From: an uncultured Clostridia bacterium
GTDB taxonomy: Bacteria > Bacillota > Clostridia > Oscillospirales > Oscillospiraceae
NCBI GenBank assembly: GCA_947176425.1
Contig: CAMWQV010000077.1
Coordinates: 1 to 7,928 of the forward strand
Length of the DNA: 7,928 nucleotides
Reading direction: 5' to 3'
Both the position numbers and the translations under genes were made by a program. The notes below the pieces were generated by a model, which saw nothing but the letters and a program-made list of their open reading frames with translations, searched no databases and was not told the origin of the DNA. Shown piece after piece: positions 1-5,628 of the stretch; position 1 is the stretch's first letter, and every line of letters begins with the position of its first letter.

Positions 1-2
1 AA

Positions 3-347
3 CGGCTGACCGCGCACGGGGTAGAGGTTCAGAGGCGGAAAGCGACGAAGAAACAGCCGGAGTATTATTTGTACGAATTGACGGCTACTTCCGGTTTCCA
101 GGGAGGGCAGAAGATACCGTCAAACTTGAAATCAAAATCGTTCAAGCTCGGTGACGATTACCAGCCGGAAGGGGTTGCCAGGATGTTCCGGGAGCAGCCG
201 GAAATCAAACCCATGAAGGAACCAGCGCCGGTACGGAAACCGGTTGCGTCCACGACTGAAGATCGGGAACAAGGGAGGGCACTAGCGATAGAATACGTCA
301 GATCGATTCTGGAGAAGAAAGCAAATCTGGATGCGGACGAGACCTAA
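3..347 (+). CDS. C-terminal part of an unrecognised protein, 5' end outside window
   Basis: The frame is open from the left edge to TAA at 345-347, so this is the last ~114 codons of a longer gene; a TTG at 69 is in frame but has no reason to be the start. The visible part is basic and hydrophilic. It includes KKQPEYYLYELTATSGFQGG, a K/P-rich middle with a PAPVRKP stretch, and a charged helical C-terminus (ALAIEYVRSILEKK). No catalytic motif is visible. The general character, and the helicase relic and winged-helix pseudogene nearby, fit a mobilisation or replication protein of an integrative element, but I do not recognise the family. Two further stretches in the same frame (to 644 and to 758) also read like protein, so the stop at 345 may be a lesion rather than the natural end. 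Confidence 0.5.
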   Translation, partial: RLTAHGVEVQRRKATKKQPEYYLYELTATSGFQGGQKIPSNLKSKSFKLGDDYQPEGVARMFREQPEIKPMKEPAPVRKPVASTTEDREQGRALAIEYVRSILEKKANLDADET

Positions 348-410
348 GATGATTTCCTTACATGGCGCACCAGGAGGCAGCAAGATAACCGCAATGAGGG
401 CAAACCTGGC

Positions 411-644
411 TTGCGGCCGATATACAAGAAGGACGAAAACGGTGCCGTCTCACTTATCGTCGAAGCACTCAGGGAACAGTTTCTGAAATTTTTGGACCAG
501 CTTCTCCGCGATATGGAAGAAAAGAAGCAAAAACTGGAGGAACAGAGGCGATGGCAGGTGGCCATGGCGGAAGAATTGTTGCGCACGGCGCGGGACACTG
601 AATCCAAGAAGGGTAAGGACGATCCCGACGGCCCAAACCGGTAA
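411..644 (+). CDS. Small coiled-coil ORF, hypothetical and possibly a gene fragment
   Basis: This 77-codon ORF starts at TTG 411 at the earliest. No ribosome binding site precedes it, and the same frame is open back to the stop at 345. The product has a hydrophobic amphipathic stretch (SLIVEALREQFLKFLDQLL) followed by a heptad-like charged helix (DMEEKKQKLEEQRRWQ), then a polar tail ending before TAA-TAG at 642-647. It lies in the same frame as the preceding partial gene and as another open stretch (648-755). Either it is a small accessory protein of a mobile element, or the three stretches are pieces of one decayed gene. No family is recognised. The antisense ORFs over this interval look like shadows. 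Confidence 0.3.
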   Translation: MRPIYKKDENGAVSLIVEALREQFLKFLDQLLRDMEEKKQKLEEQRRWQVAMAEELLRTARDTESKKGKDDPDGPNR

Positions 645-651
645 TAGAAAG

Positions 652-677
652 CAACGCAGCGGCAGCAGAATGCGTTG
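652..677. other. Hairpin: perfect 7-bp inverted repeat
   Basis: CAACGCA (652-658) and TGCGTTG (671-677) pair perfectly around a 12-nt loop just after the coiled-coil ORF. No T-tract follows on either strand, so this is at best a weak terminator. Confidence 0.3.
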
Positions 678-750
678 ACCAAAGAATTCCAGCGGAGTGT
701 TGATGGAATGAGGCGGGATGCACACAGGGAGGACGGAGTGGGTTATCCCT

Positions 751-1349
751 ATGGGTGATGTATCAATCAAGATGTATGACAAATTCGGCATAGTTCTTCG
801 CATAGAGAGTACCTGTAATTACCTGTAATTACCTGTAATAACATCGGGGAATTTCGCGTCCTGCGTGAGGTCTCTCACCGTGACGGAACCGTTTCCACAG
901 ACAAAGCGCCACTGAAAAAGAGCATCTACAGCCTATACCGTCTGTTTACCATTATGAAGACAGAAAACTATCGGTATCTGGAGTTTATATCTTCCTTTGA
1001 TGACCATAGCGGTGGAGCCGCAAAACTTGAAAAGGTTTCTCAGCCAGTAAAAGAAAACGGCCGCTCCTATAAAGGCCTGAACTTCTTTGAGGCTGAGGAC
1101 TTGCATGTTTTGGAAGTCCTTGGCCCTGGAGAATTCTGCGCCTTTGACATGCAGAACAGGGATGTTCGCTCTCATCTGGAGGGAGTATCTTCTGCTGCGA
1201 TGTCTCGTATTTTCAAAAGGCTTTCTCTTCATGGGCTGATTTGCCGTCAGAAAGGCTCTTTGAAGTATTTCCTGACAGAATTGGGCAAGTCTGTGATTGT
1301 TGCTGGTCTCCATGTTCGCAATCAAGTCATTATCCCCGCTTTACACTAA
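751..1349 (+). pseudogene. Broken gene of a C-terminal winged-helix protein family, frame lost by tandem repeat expansion
   Basis: Two frames together give one protein. The first reads MGDVSIKMYDKFG then VLRIEST from 751. The second, from about 837, reads NNIGEFRVLREVSHRDG and continues through KTENYRYLEFIS (954 on) to IPALH and TAA at 1349. From memory this matches the C-terminal half of a widespread uncharacterised family with an IKMYDKFG..LRIE motif, an R.V.HRDGT motif, a GR.Y.GLNFF..ED segment and a winged-helix end (residues SSAAMSRIFKRLSLHGLI). The frame is broken exactly at a three-copy 10-bp repeat (811-840); a single copy would restore one open frame. The N-terminal half is absent upstream of 751. 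The ATG at 954 could still make a 131-aa winged-helix fragment, but without a visible ribosome binding site. Confidence 0.7.
811..840 (+). repeat. Three tandem copies of a 10-bp unit (ACCTGTAATT)
   Basis: The unit occurs as ACCTGTAATT, ACCTGTAATT, ACCTGTAATA. It lies inside the winged-helix pseudogene. Extra copies shift the frame and bring TAA into phase, whereas one copy reads S-T-C-N-N-I through the site in the frame used downstream. Confidence 0.9.
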
Positions 1350-1393
1350 CTTTTTTGATGAGTTGGGGCCTTTTTGCCATTTTGCGATGATTC

Positions 1394-1411
1394 TAGGCCA
1401 TAAGTGGCCTA
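1394..1411. other. Short perfect hairpin upstream of the repeat-rich region
   Basis: TAGGCCA (1394-1400) and TGGCCTA (1405-1411) form a perfect 7-bp stem with loop TAAG. It lies 45 bp after the pseudogene and just before the first GTAGCA motif. No T-tract follows on the plus strand. Confidence 0.4.
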
Positions 1412-1414
1412 AAT

Positions 1415-1825
1415 TCAGTAGCAAATCAGTAGCAGAATTCTGATCCATTGTCCCTGCCGTCCTGGACGTTAGTTATGGTAAGCAATCAGGGAATCAGACA
1501 AATGCTTGGTAGCAAGGCAGTAGCAGCCGTTTATACCGTTCCAGACGATGCAGAGATGTATTTTGCTACTTTTGCTACTGATTTTACTTACTTATATATA
1601 GAGGGAAACTTTATAGATATAAATATATGGGAAATCTCTTTATATATAAACCCGAGAAAAACAGTAGCAAAAGTAGCAAACTGGCGTTTATGCCGTGTAC
1701 GACGATATAAACGGCCGATACTGGCTTGCTACCGTCAAAATGGAAAATTCGTCTAGATCAGCTGCGGAACAGCGTCTACGACGGCGTAAACACATCATCT
1801 GAAATCCTGCTACTGTTTTGCTACT
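1415..1825. repeat. Iteron-like, origin-like non-coding region
   Basis: This gene-less stretch has two repeat families. GTAGCA occurs forward at 1418, 1429, 1509, 1520, 1664 and 1673, and reversed (TGCTAC) at 1564, 1573, 1727, 1808 and 1819. Ten of the eleven are pairs 9 or 11 bp apart. GTTTAYRYCGT occurs at 1529-1539 and 1686-1696 on the plus strand and at 1702-1712 and 1781-1791 on the minus strand, the middle two forming a dyad around GTACG. A perfect 19-bp inverted repeat (1562-1580 and 1662-1680) encloses a very AT-rich core with its own inner inverted repeat (about 1592-1603 and 1636-1649). The layout resembles a replication origin, or binding sites for an initiator or recombinase. The ORF across 1448-1756 runs through the repeats and is probably not real. 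Confidence 0.6.
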
Positions 1826-1858
1826 GACTGTCATGTCCTTGTAAGTGATTCTGCGTGA

Positions 1859-1900
1859 GGGGCTGGTCGGGGTATGATGATATGGTCCCCGGCCAGCCCC
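1859..1900. terminator. Strong GC-rich hairpin between origin-like region and helicase relic
   Basis: GGGGCTGGTCGGGG (1859-1872) pairs with CCCCGGCCAGCCCC (1887-1900) around a 14-nt loop, with only one T-G pair in 14 positions. Neither strand has a real T-tract after it. It lies just past the C-terminal end of the minus-strand helicase relic, where that gene's terminator would be. Confidence 0.45.
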
Positions 1901-1947
1901 TTCATATCACGCTACAGGCAGTTCCTGCCCAGCCTTCCCATCAAGGT

Positions 1948-2334
1948 TCAGCGCCGCCAGAGACGGGCGGATTTGCGTTGCAATTCCGACTCCATGGCGA
2001 AGGGCTTCGCGGCCTCGGTCTTGGCGCTCTCCATCTTCCGGTGCGGGTCGTCGAGTTTGGCCTGGGCCTCATCCAGATGCTCCGGCAACTTCACCAAGGC
2101 GTTGTCGATGCGGGTGATGTTGCCGGTGGCGCTGTCGCCCAGCTCGATGCTGTACGTGATGGCACCCCTGAACGTGGTTTTGTGGTCGCAGAACATGTCC
2201 AGATGGGCGGAGATGCCAAAGCCCTGGTAGCTGCCGATTTCCATGGGTTCCGTTTCGGAAACGCCCACGATGGCGTCCAGCAGCGCCTCACCTGCCTTGT
2301 CCTTTTCAAGATAATTGCACCCGATAACAAGGTG
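1948..2334 (-). pseudogene. Remnant of the C-terminal end of an ICE-type helicase/methylase, minus strand
   Basis: Read leftward, the minus strand encodes NYLEKDKAGEALLDAI, then EPMEIGSYQGFGISAHLDMF, YSIELGDSATGNITRIDNAL, then LPEHLDEAQAKLDD and AAKPFAMESELQRKSARL. From memory this resembles the C-terminal region of the very large SNF2-type helicase/DNA methylase proteins of clostridial conjugative elements. Those share an AG.AL motif, IG.Y.GF, ELG...GNITR.DNAL, a coiled coil and KPF..E.EL..K.ARL. Only about 120 codons remain, and the upstream part of a protein normally thousands of residues long is missing. The end is also damaged: after KSARL this frame reads WRR and stops at 1948, while a one-base shift continues as LAALN, the expected motif. 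The upstream break falls at about 2317-2331, inside the hairpin that opens the cassette array. The overlapping plus-strand ORFs are shadows. Confidence 0.7.
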
Positions 2335-2335
2335 C
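2317..2335 (-). terminator. Degenerate copy of the cassette hairpin at the array's left boundary
   Basis: GCACC (2317-2321) and GGTGC (2331-2335) are all that remains of the long stem seen in the other cassettes. From here the sequence matches 4241-4270 closely (AACAAGGTGCGTGGTGTTGTT shared), while to the left it is helicase relic. The full left arm has been lost, so termination is doubtful. Confidence 0.35.
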
Positions 2336-2344
2336 GTGGTGTTG

Positions 2345-2430
2345 TTCTGTCCCCTTGAAGGGAACGCATCCAGATACAGTAGACCACTATTAACGGCGAT
2401 ACTACATTATTTCCGTCCCCGTGAGGGGCT
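2345..2430 (-). repeat. CRISPR-like repeat-spacer-repeat unit 1 (degenerate)
   Basis: Two direct repeat cores, GTCCCCTTGAAGGG (2349-2362) and GTCCCCGTGAGGGG (2415-2428), lie 66 bp apart with a unique segment between them. The first continues as AACGCATC, similar to unit 4. The tail of the second is replaced by CTACTGTT, which leads within about 12 bp to the leftward -10 box, so about 55-60 bp of leader seen in the other units is deleted. The strand is assigned from the leftward promoter at 2440-2468 and is inferred. Confidence 0.5.
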
Positions 2431-2439
2431 ACTGTTACT

Positions 2440-2468
2440 AATATAGCCCCTCATAAAAAAGAATGCAA
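2440..2468 (-). promoter_or_regulatory. Leftward promoter-like sequence facing unit 1
   Basis: On the minus strand: TTGCAT (complement of 2463-2468), 17 bp, TATATT (complement of 2440-2445). The same boxes with the same 17-bp gap occur in the three other units. The extended TGn element is GGC here. Confidence 0.45.
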
Positions 2469-2497
2469 GAGATTTTTTCAAAAAATTATTTCTCAGC

Positions 2498-2629
2498 CTA
2501 TAAACGAGCAAATTGGGAAAACTGCACAAAAATGCCTTGTGATTCATAGTATACGAGGACAAACAGAATCGAAATTGTCTTTATATAGAAAATAAATTTG
2601 TGCAATCTTACAGTTTTGCTCATTTATAG
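2498..2629. mobile_element. MITE-like element in the leader of gene A
   Basis: The 132-bp element starts CTATAAACGAGCAAA and ends TTTTGCTCATTTATAG. About 32 bp at each end are imperfect inverted repeats, including an inner GCACAAA/TTTGTGC pair. TCTCAGC flanks it on both sides (2491-2497 and 2630-2636), as expected for a target duplication. Leader B has one uninterrupted CAGCCCTGGATTTCTGG here. It has no coding capacity. A shorter relative occupies the same site in leader D. Confidence 0.6.
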
Positions 2630-2671
2630 TCTCAGCCCTGGATTTCTGGACAGGACGTAGCGAATTACTTA

Positions 2672-2688
2672 GTGAAAGGAGGACACAG
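2672..2688 (+). promoter_or_regulatory. Orphan Shine-Dalgarno-like conserved motif, leader A
   Basis: GTGAAAGGAGGACACAG is a near-perfect ribosome binding site, but the next ATG of a gene is 83 nt on, at 2771. Closely related copies precede genes B (4608), C (5038) and D (6100). A GTG-initiated frame through it is not kept in leader B, where the spacing differs by 13 bases, so a leader peptide is not supported. Confidence 0.45.
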
Positions 2689-2770
2689 AACACCGGCCGC
2701 TACAAAGCGCAGCAAGCTCACTTTGAGCATCTTCCAAGCACCACAAAATAAGAAAGGATGGTAATTGTAA

Positions 2771-4114
2771 ATGAAAACGCGTCTTCTCTCACTGCTCCTG
2801 TCCGTATGCCTGCTGATTCCCCTGCTGGCAGCAACCGCAAATGCAGCATCTGACGACTACACCACATGGAAACAGGGAGACTCCGCCTGGAACCAAACCG
2901 AGGCGTGGCCGAAAGCAGAGTATCCCCAAGCAACACTCCGGAAAATGAGTCAAGCGGGCTGTGTAGTCACATCTATCGCCATGCTGCTCCGGCACTATAA
3001 CGTCGTCACAGAATCCGACGTGAATCAGTTTAATCCCTGGACCGTAAACAACCAGTTCAAAGCAAACGGCTGCTTCGACAGCGCTGCCAATCTGATCTGG
3101 AGCAAGGTAGAAAAAGCATACCCCGGATTCCAATTCGCTGGTACAAAGTCCTATTCCCTTGACGAACTGACCTCACTTTATAACAATGGATATGCCTGTC
3201 TGGTCAAGGTCAACGGGAGCGGCGGATACAACCACTACGTCGCCGTTCGTTCGGTAAACGGCTCAACGGTAACCATCATGGACCCCGGCTCTAGTGCAAC
3301 ATCACTGTCAAACTATAAAACGCGGCATCAAATCGTTTACTTCTCCGTTTCCAGCGGCGGGCAATCCCAGAGCGGTTCTGTTCCCACCATTTCCAACTTC
3401 AACGCTCCGGATTCGCTGGATGTAGGACAGGTCTATTCTATCAAGGGCATCATATCCTCCGACAGCATTATCACCTCTGTTACAGCTGGCATATTTACTT
3501 CCAGCACAAATATGGTGACAGGAAAAACTGTCTATCCAAATACGACTTCCTACAACCTGGCAAACGTAGACCGCTACGTATACTTCAATAACCTTCGTGC
3601 AGGAACCTATTACTACATCGTCAAAGCAACGAACTCAGCCGGAACAAAGACGCTGGTCTGCCAGATATTCAATGTCGGCAGCGCACTGCCAGCCAACTGG
3701 TGTACCTTGACGCCGCGCTGCGCACCCCAGGCGAGATTAGACGTAACCAGTTCCGGCACAGATGACTGCATAAATATACAAATCTGGGGCGCCAACGGGA
3801 CCTCAGCTCAGGACTGGCGTCTGGTTTCCCTCGGAAACGGCTACTATGCGATCCAATCAAAAGTGTCTGGGAAATGCTTGGATGTTTCCGGTGGATCCAC
3901 TCTTTCTGGAACAAACGTATGGCAATACACCTGGAACCAAACAGAGGCCCAGCAGTGGAAATTGACTGACGCTGGAGATGGATACTACTACATTTCCCCG
4001 CGTTTGAACGAGAACCTTTGTTTGGATGTGAGCGGGGCAGGTTCCGCTGACGGAACAAACGTACAGGCGTACGAAAAGAATTATACCTCAGCACAGCAGT
4101 GGGCCATCAACTGA
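2771..4114 (+). CDS. Secreted C39-like cysteine peptidase with Ig-like and ricin-type lectin domains (gene A)
   Basis: The 447-aa product has a Sec signal peptide (residues 1-26, hydrophobic core then ANA-A), so it acts outside the cell. Residues ~30-192 are a peptidase C39-like domain: conserved Gln35 in KQGDSAW, nucleophile Cys64 in QAGCVVTS, His155 in NHY and Asp171 in MDPG. Residues ~205-302 look like an Ig/fibronectin-type beta domain. Residues ~308-447 are a ricin-type beta-trefoil with three Q-x-W motifs (AQDW 346-349, AQQW 393-396, AQQW 441-444), the usual mark of carbohydrate binding. The likely role is cleavage of a peptide or peptidoglycan-linked substrate on a glycan surface; the substrate is unknown. 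There is no ABC transporter partner, so this is not a bacteriocin-processing C39 transporter. The start is set by the signal peptide, with AAAGGA at 2753-2758, 12 nt upstream, a rather long gap shared with gene B. Confidence 0.88.
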   Translation: MKTRLLSLLLSVCLLIPLLAATANAASDDYTTWKQGDSAWNQTEAWPKAEYPQATLRKMSQAGCVVTSIAMLLRHYNVVTESDVNQFNPWTVNNQFKANGCFDSAANLIWSKVEKAYPGFQFAGTKSYSLDELTSLYNNGYACLVKVNGSGGYNHYVAVRSVNGSTVTIMDPGSSATSLSNYKTRHQIVYFSVSSGGQSQSGSVPTISNFNAPDSLDVGQVYSIKGIISSDSIITSVTAGIFTSSTNMVTGKTVYPNTTSYNLANVDRYVYFNNLRAGTYYYIVKATNSAGTKTLVCQIFNVGSALPANWCTLTPRCAPQARLDVTSSGTDDCINIQIWGANGTSAQDWRLVSLGNGYYAIQSKVSGKCLDVSGGSTLSGTNVWQYTWNQTEAQQWKLTDAGDGYYYISPRLNENLCLDVSGAGSADGTNVQAYEKNYTSAQQWAIN

Positions 4115-4232
4115 CCTCAAAATGGGATGGCCCAGGCAACCGTCAAAAAAGATTCTCTGAGTCCCAAAGGTCCAACAGTTACACCTGCCTCGACTGAGGC
4201 TGGAGTGGATCTCCTGTAAAACTAGAAACGAT

Positions 4233-4264
4233 ACACCACGCACCGACAACAAGGTGCGTGGTGT
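4233..4264 (-). terminator. Cassette hairpin 2
   Basis: ACACCACGCACC (4233-4244) and GGTGCGTGGTGT (4253-4264) form a perfect 12-bp stem with an 8-nt loop. On the minus strand it is followed by ATCGTTTCTAGTTTT, which is T-rich; on the plus strand by TGTTCCGTCC. It may end the leftward unit-2 RNA, gene A's message, or both. Confidence 0.5.
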
Positions 4265-4265
4265 T

Positions 4266-4362
4266 GTTCCGTCCCCGTGAGGGGTATGGGTTGCATCTTG
4301 AATGCATTGTTGATGGCAACCGGATTCAAGGGTTTCCGTCCCTGTGAGGGTGTGGATTGCAT
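4266..4362 (-). repeat. CRISPR-like repeat-spacer-repeat unit 2
   Basis: Repeat 1 has core 4271-4284 and tail TATGGGTTGCAT; repeat 2 has core GTCCCTGTGAGGG (4338-4350) and tail TGTGGATTGCAT. Cores are 67 bp apart. The repeats are about 32 bp, preceded by TTCC, with a unique spacer of about 35 bp: typical type I CRISPR dimensions. GGATTGCAT recalls the GGATTGAAAY end of type I-C repeats. No cas gene is in view. The strand follows the flanking leftward promoter and is inferred; by repeat-end convention the plus strand would be expected. Confidence 0.55.
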
Positions 4363-4396
4363 AGCAAAATTGCACAACTTATGGCAGCTTTTTTTG

Positions 4397-4426
4397 TTGA
4401 ATACAACCTAATCTGTCTGCTACTAT
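4397..4426 (+). promoter_or_regulatory. Rightward promoter-like sequence upstream of gene B
   Basis: TTGAAT (4397-4402), 18 bp, TACTAT (4421-4426). The same arrangement (TTGCAC-N18-TACTAT) occurs in leaders D and E. Its -10 overlaps the leftward -10. Confidence 0.4.
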
Positions 4427-4450
4427 AGCACTTTGTGAAAAAGAATGCAA
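4422..4450 (-). promoter_or_regulatory. Leftward promoter-like sequence facing unit 2
   Basis: On the minus strand: TTGCAT (complement of 4445-4450), 17 bp, TATAGT (complement of 4422-4427), with TGC directly before the -10 (extended -10). Transcription would run into repeat 2, then repeat 1, then hairpin 2. Confidence 0.55.
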
Positions 4451-4501
4451 GAGTTTTTTCAGAATTTTATCAAAAAATTTTCCGTGAGTCATTTTGTGAT
4501 G

Positions 4502-4556
4502 GTGCGAACCTCCTTTTCTGACGGGTTAGCCTGCATGAAAAAATGGAGGTTCACAC
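4502..4556. repeat. Conserved 12-bp inverted repeat in leader B
   Basis: GTGCGAACCTCC (4502-4513) pairs with GGAGGTTCACAC (4545-4556); the arms then continue into a T-rich/A-rich stretch. One pair is C-A on the plus strand and would be G-U on the minus strand. Copies lie in leaders D and E. No T-tract directly follows. Confidence 0.65.
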
Positions 4557-4607
4557 TAAAATTTTCTCTTCAGCCCTGGATTTCTGGACACGCACAGCGA
4601 TTACTAA

Positions 4608-4617
4608 GTGAAAGGAG
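4608..4617 (+). promoter_or_regulatory. Orphan Shine-Dalgarno-like motif, leader B
   Basis: GTGAAAGGAG lies 76 nt before the gene B start. The start-proximal site is AAAGGA at 4676-4681. About 50 bp between the two motifs (AAGCTCACTT..GAGCATC..) are also conserved with leader A, as DNA rather than as a reading frame. Confidence 0.4.
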
Positions 4618-4693
4618 AACAAAGGCCCCCGGCCAAAAGCTCACTTCGAGCATCTGCCAAGTACCACAAAACAAGAAAGGATGGTTATTGTAA

Positions 4694-4924
4694 ATGAAAG
4701 TACTGACTTGGATTACCCTGGCATTTGCCGCCGCCTTACTTGCCGCTTTCCTGCTGGTTCCGCCACAGGATTCCACGCCCGTCACAACCGCAGGCATTGG
4801 CGATATTCCGCAAACAGAACATAAACTCGACCTGGACATTACAGAGGATGCCCCTGCCATCCAAATCTGGACAATCAACTTAACCCCCGGCTGTAGGTTC
4901 TATAAAAAAGACGCATATCAATAA
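4694..4924 (+). CDS. Small exported or membrane-anchored protein, unknown function (gene B)
   Basis: The 76-aa protein has a Lys near the N-terminus and a hydrophobic Ala/Leu-rich helix (residues 4-22), then a polar, acidic region (IPQTEHKLDLDITED) ending in NLTPGCRFYKKD. The helix could be a signal peptide or a single membrane anchor; no clean A-x-A cleavage site is visible. I recognise no family, and the short tail leaves open that this is the start of a truncated longer gene. The leader just upstream is almost the same as that of gene A, down to AAAGGATGG and TTGTAA touching the ATG, while the coding sequences are unrelated. Gene content has therefore been swapped behind a conserved leader. 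A single cassette leader fragment, without the repeat pair, separates it from gene C. Confidence 0.6.
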   Translation: MKVLTWITLAFAAALLAAFLLVPPQDSTPVTTAGIGDIPQTEHKLDLDITEDAPAIQIWTINLTPGCRFYKKDAYQ

Positions 4925-4932
4925 ATGAAATA

Positions 4933-4960
4933 CCGGCAGACGCTATACAACGTTTGCCGG
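4933..4960 (+). terminator. Hairpin after gene B
   Basis: CCGGCAGACG (4933-4942) and CGTTTGCCGG (4951-4960) form a 10-bp stem with an 8-nt loop. The single G-T pair is G-U on the plus-strand RNA and A-C on the other, favouring rightward use. Only TCCTT follows, so termination may be partial. It differs in sequence from the other cassette hairpins. Confidence 0.5.
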
Positions 4961-5037
4961 TCCTTAGCAAAAAATGCAAGAGGTATTTGAAAATTTTTTC
5001 GACAGTCCTGAATTTTCATTCAGATACAATGATTAAT

Positions 5038-5053
5038 AAGTAAGGGAGGACAC
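5038..5053 (+). promoter_or_regulatory. Orphan Shine-Dalgarno-like motif, leader C
   Basis: AAGTAAGGGAGGACAC lies 38 nt before gene C and matches the motif of leaders A, B and D. The start-proximal site is AAAGGAG at about 5076. Confidence 0.4.
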
Positions 5054-5091
5054 GCCATCAAACATCATATACAGAAAGGAGTCATCACATT

Positions 5092-5592
5092 ATGGCATAT
5101 GTAAGTGACCTGGGTATCATCATACTGATGGTTCTTATCTTCGGCGCAAGCATTCCGGTAGCGGCTGCAAACTGGATACTGGAAAATATCTCAACCGTCG
5201 CTGTCGTTTTGTTAATCAAATCTCTGCTATTCGTCGGCAAGGGCTTCTTCGCAAAAAAGCAGAAACCCACTTATTATCTCATAGTCCTAATCACTTTGCT
5301 GTTGGATATTGTCAGAAACGGCGTATTTCTTTACATAGGCGTTGATTTTCTGTCTTCCCTCTTTAAACATGGACTGTTTGGCTTGGTGCTGGGATTCGTT
5401 GATCTGCTCATCGGCGGCGGAATTGCTCTTGCGATTACAGAGGGACCGGCTTACTTCATCTACAGCTGCATGTGGGATGCACCGTCCGAACAGGAACCGC
5501 TGGATTCGTCTGAGCTTAATTTCTTTTTCTTCTCCTGCTGCGGACTGGAAGCAGCATCCATTATCGCGCTGTATCTGATTTTTATCGCGTAG
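5092..5592 (+). CDS. Multi-pass membrane protein, unknown function (gene C)
   Basis: The 166-aa product has about five hydrophobic segments (residues ~6-27, 33-50, 60-84, 92-115 and 142-165), so it is an integral membrane protein. Short loops carry most charges, including a KKQKP stretch (55-59) and an acidic loop (WDAPSEQEPLDSSE, 128-141). No transporter, protease or other catalytic motif is recognised. AAAGGAG lies about 10 nt before the ATG. The leader upstream is the shortest in the series, keeping only ATGCAAGAGG, CAGTCCTGAATTT and the GGGAGGACAC motif, so the gene probably depends on readthrough past gene B or on an unseen promoter. Size and topology would suit an immunity or accessory membrane protein for the neighbouring secreted proteins, but nothing in the sequence shows that. 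Confidence 0.75.
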   Translation: MAYVSDLGIIILMVLIFGASIPVAAANWILENISTVAVVLLIKSLLFVGKGFFAKKQKPTYYLIVLITLLLDIVRNGVFLYIGVDFLSSLFKHGLFGLVLGFVDLLIGGGIALAITEGPAYFIYSCMWDAPSEQEPLDSSELNFFFFSCCGLEAASIIALYLIFIA

Positions 5593-5628
5593 GAACAAAC
5601 AAATCCGAAATCATCTTTGCAGAAACAC

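Noticed and set aside
933..1325. Minus-strand ORF opposite the winged-helix pseudogene
   Set aside because: The plus strand matches a recognised protein family over its whole length, and the minus frame has no such features.
1448..1756. Possible 102-aa protein in the repeat-rich region
   Set aside because: It passes through the GTAGCA pairs and the AT-rich inverted repeat, with low-complexity aromatic content and no ribosome binding site.
1855..2358. 167-aa plus-strand ORF opposite the helicase relic
   Set aside because: The minus strand carries recognisable family motifs; the plus-strand reading is its shadow in GC-rich sequence.
2672..2763. Leader peptide starting at GTG 2672 and ending at TGG-TAA before gene A
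   Set aside because: Only the last residues match the reading in leader B. The distance from GTG to the conserved part differs by 13 bases, so the frame is not maintained.
2771..4114. Gene A as a bacteriocin-exporting C39 ABC transporter
   Set aside because: It has a signal peptide and lectin domain but no membrane or ATPase domains. Only the peptidase-like fold is shared.
4187..4200. GCCTC-GACT-GAGGC hairpin in the gene A 3' region
   Set aside because: It has only a 5-bp stem with no T-tract and no counterpart in the other cassettes.
4445..4693. 82-codon ORF through leader B ending directly at the gene B start
   Set aside because: It begins at the ATG inside the leftward promoter and runs through the inverted repeat. 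The equivalent frame is not kept in leaders A, D or E, so it is conserved as DNA and not as protein.
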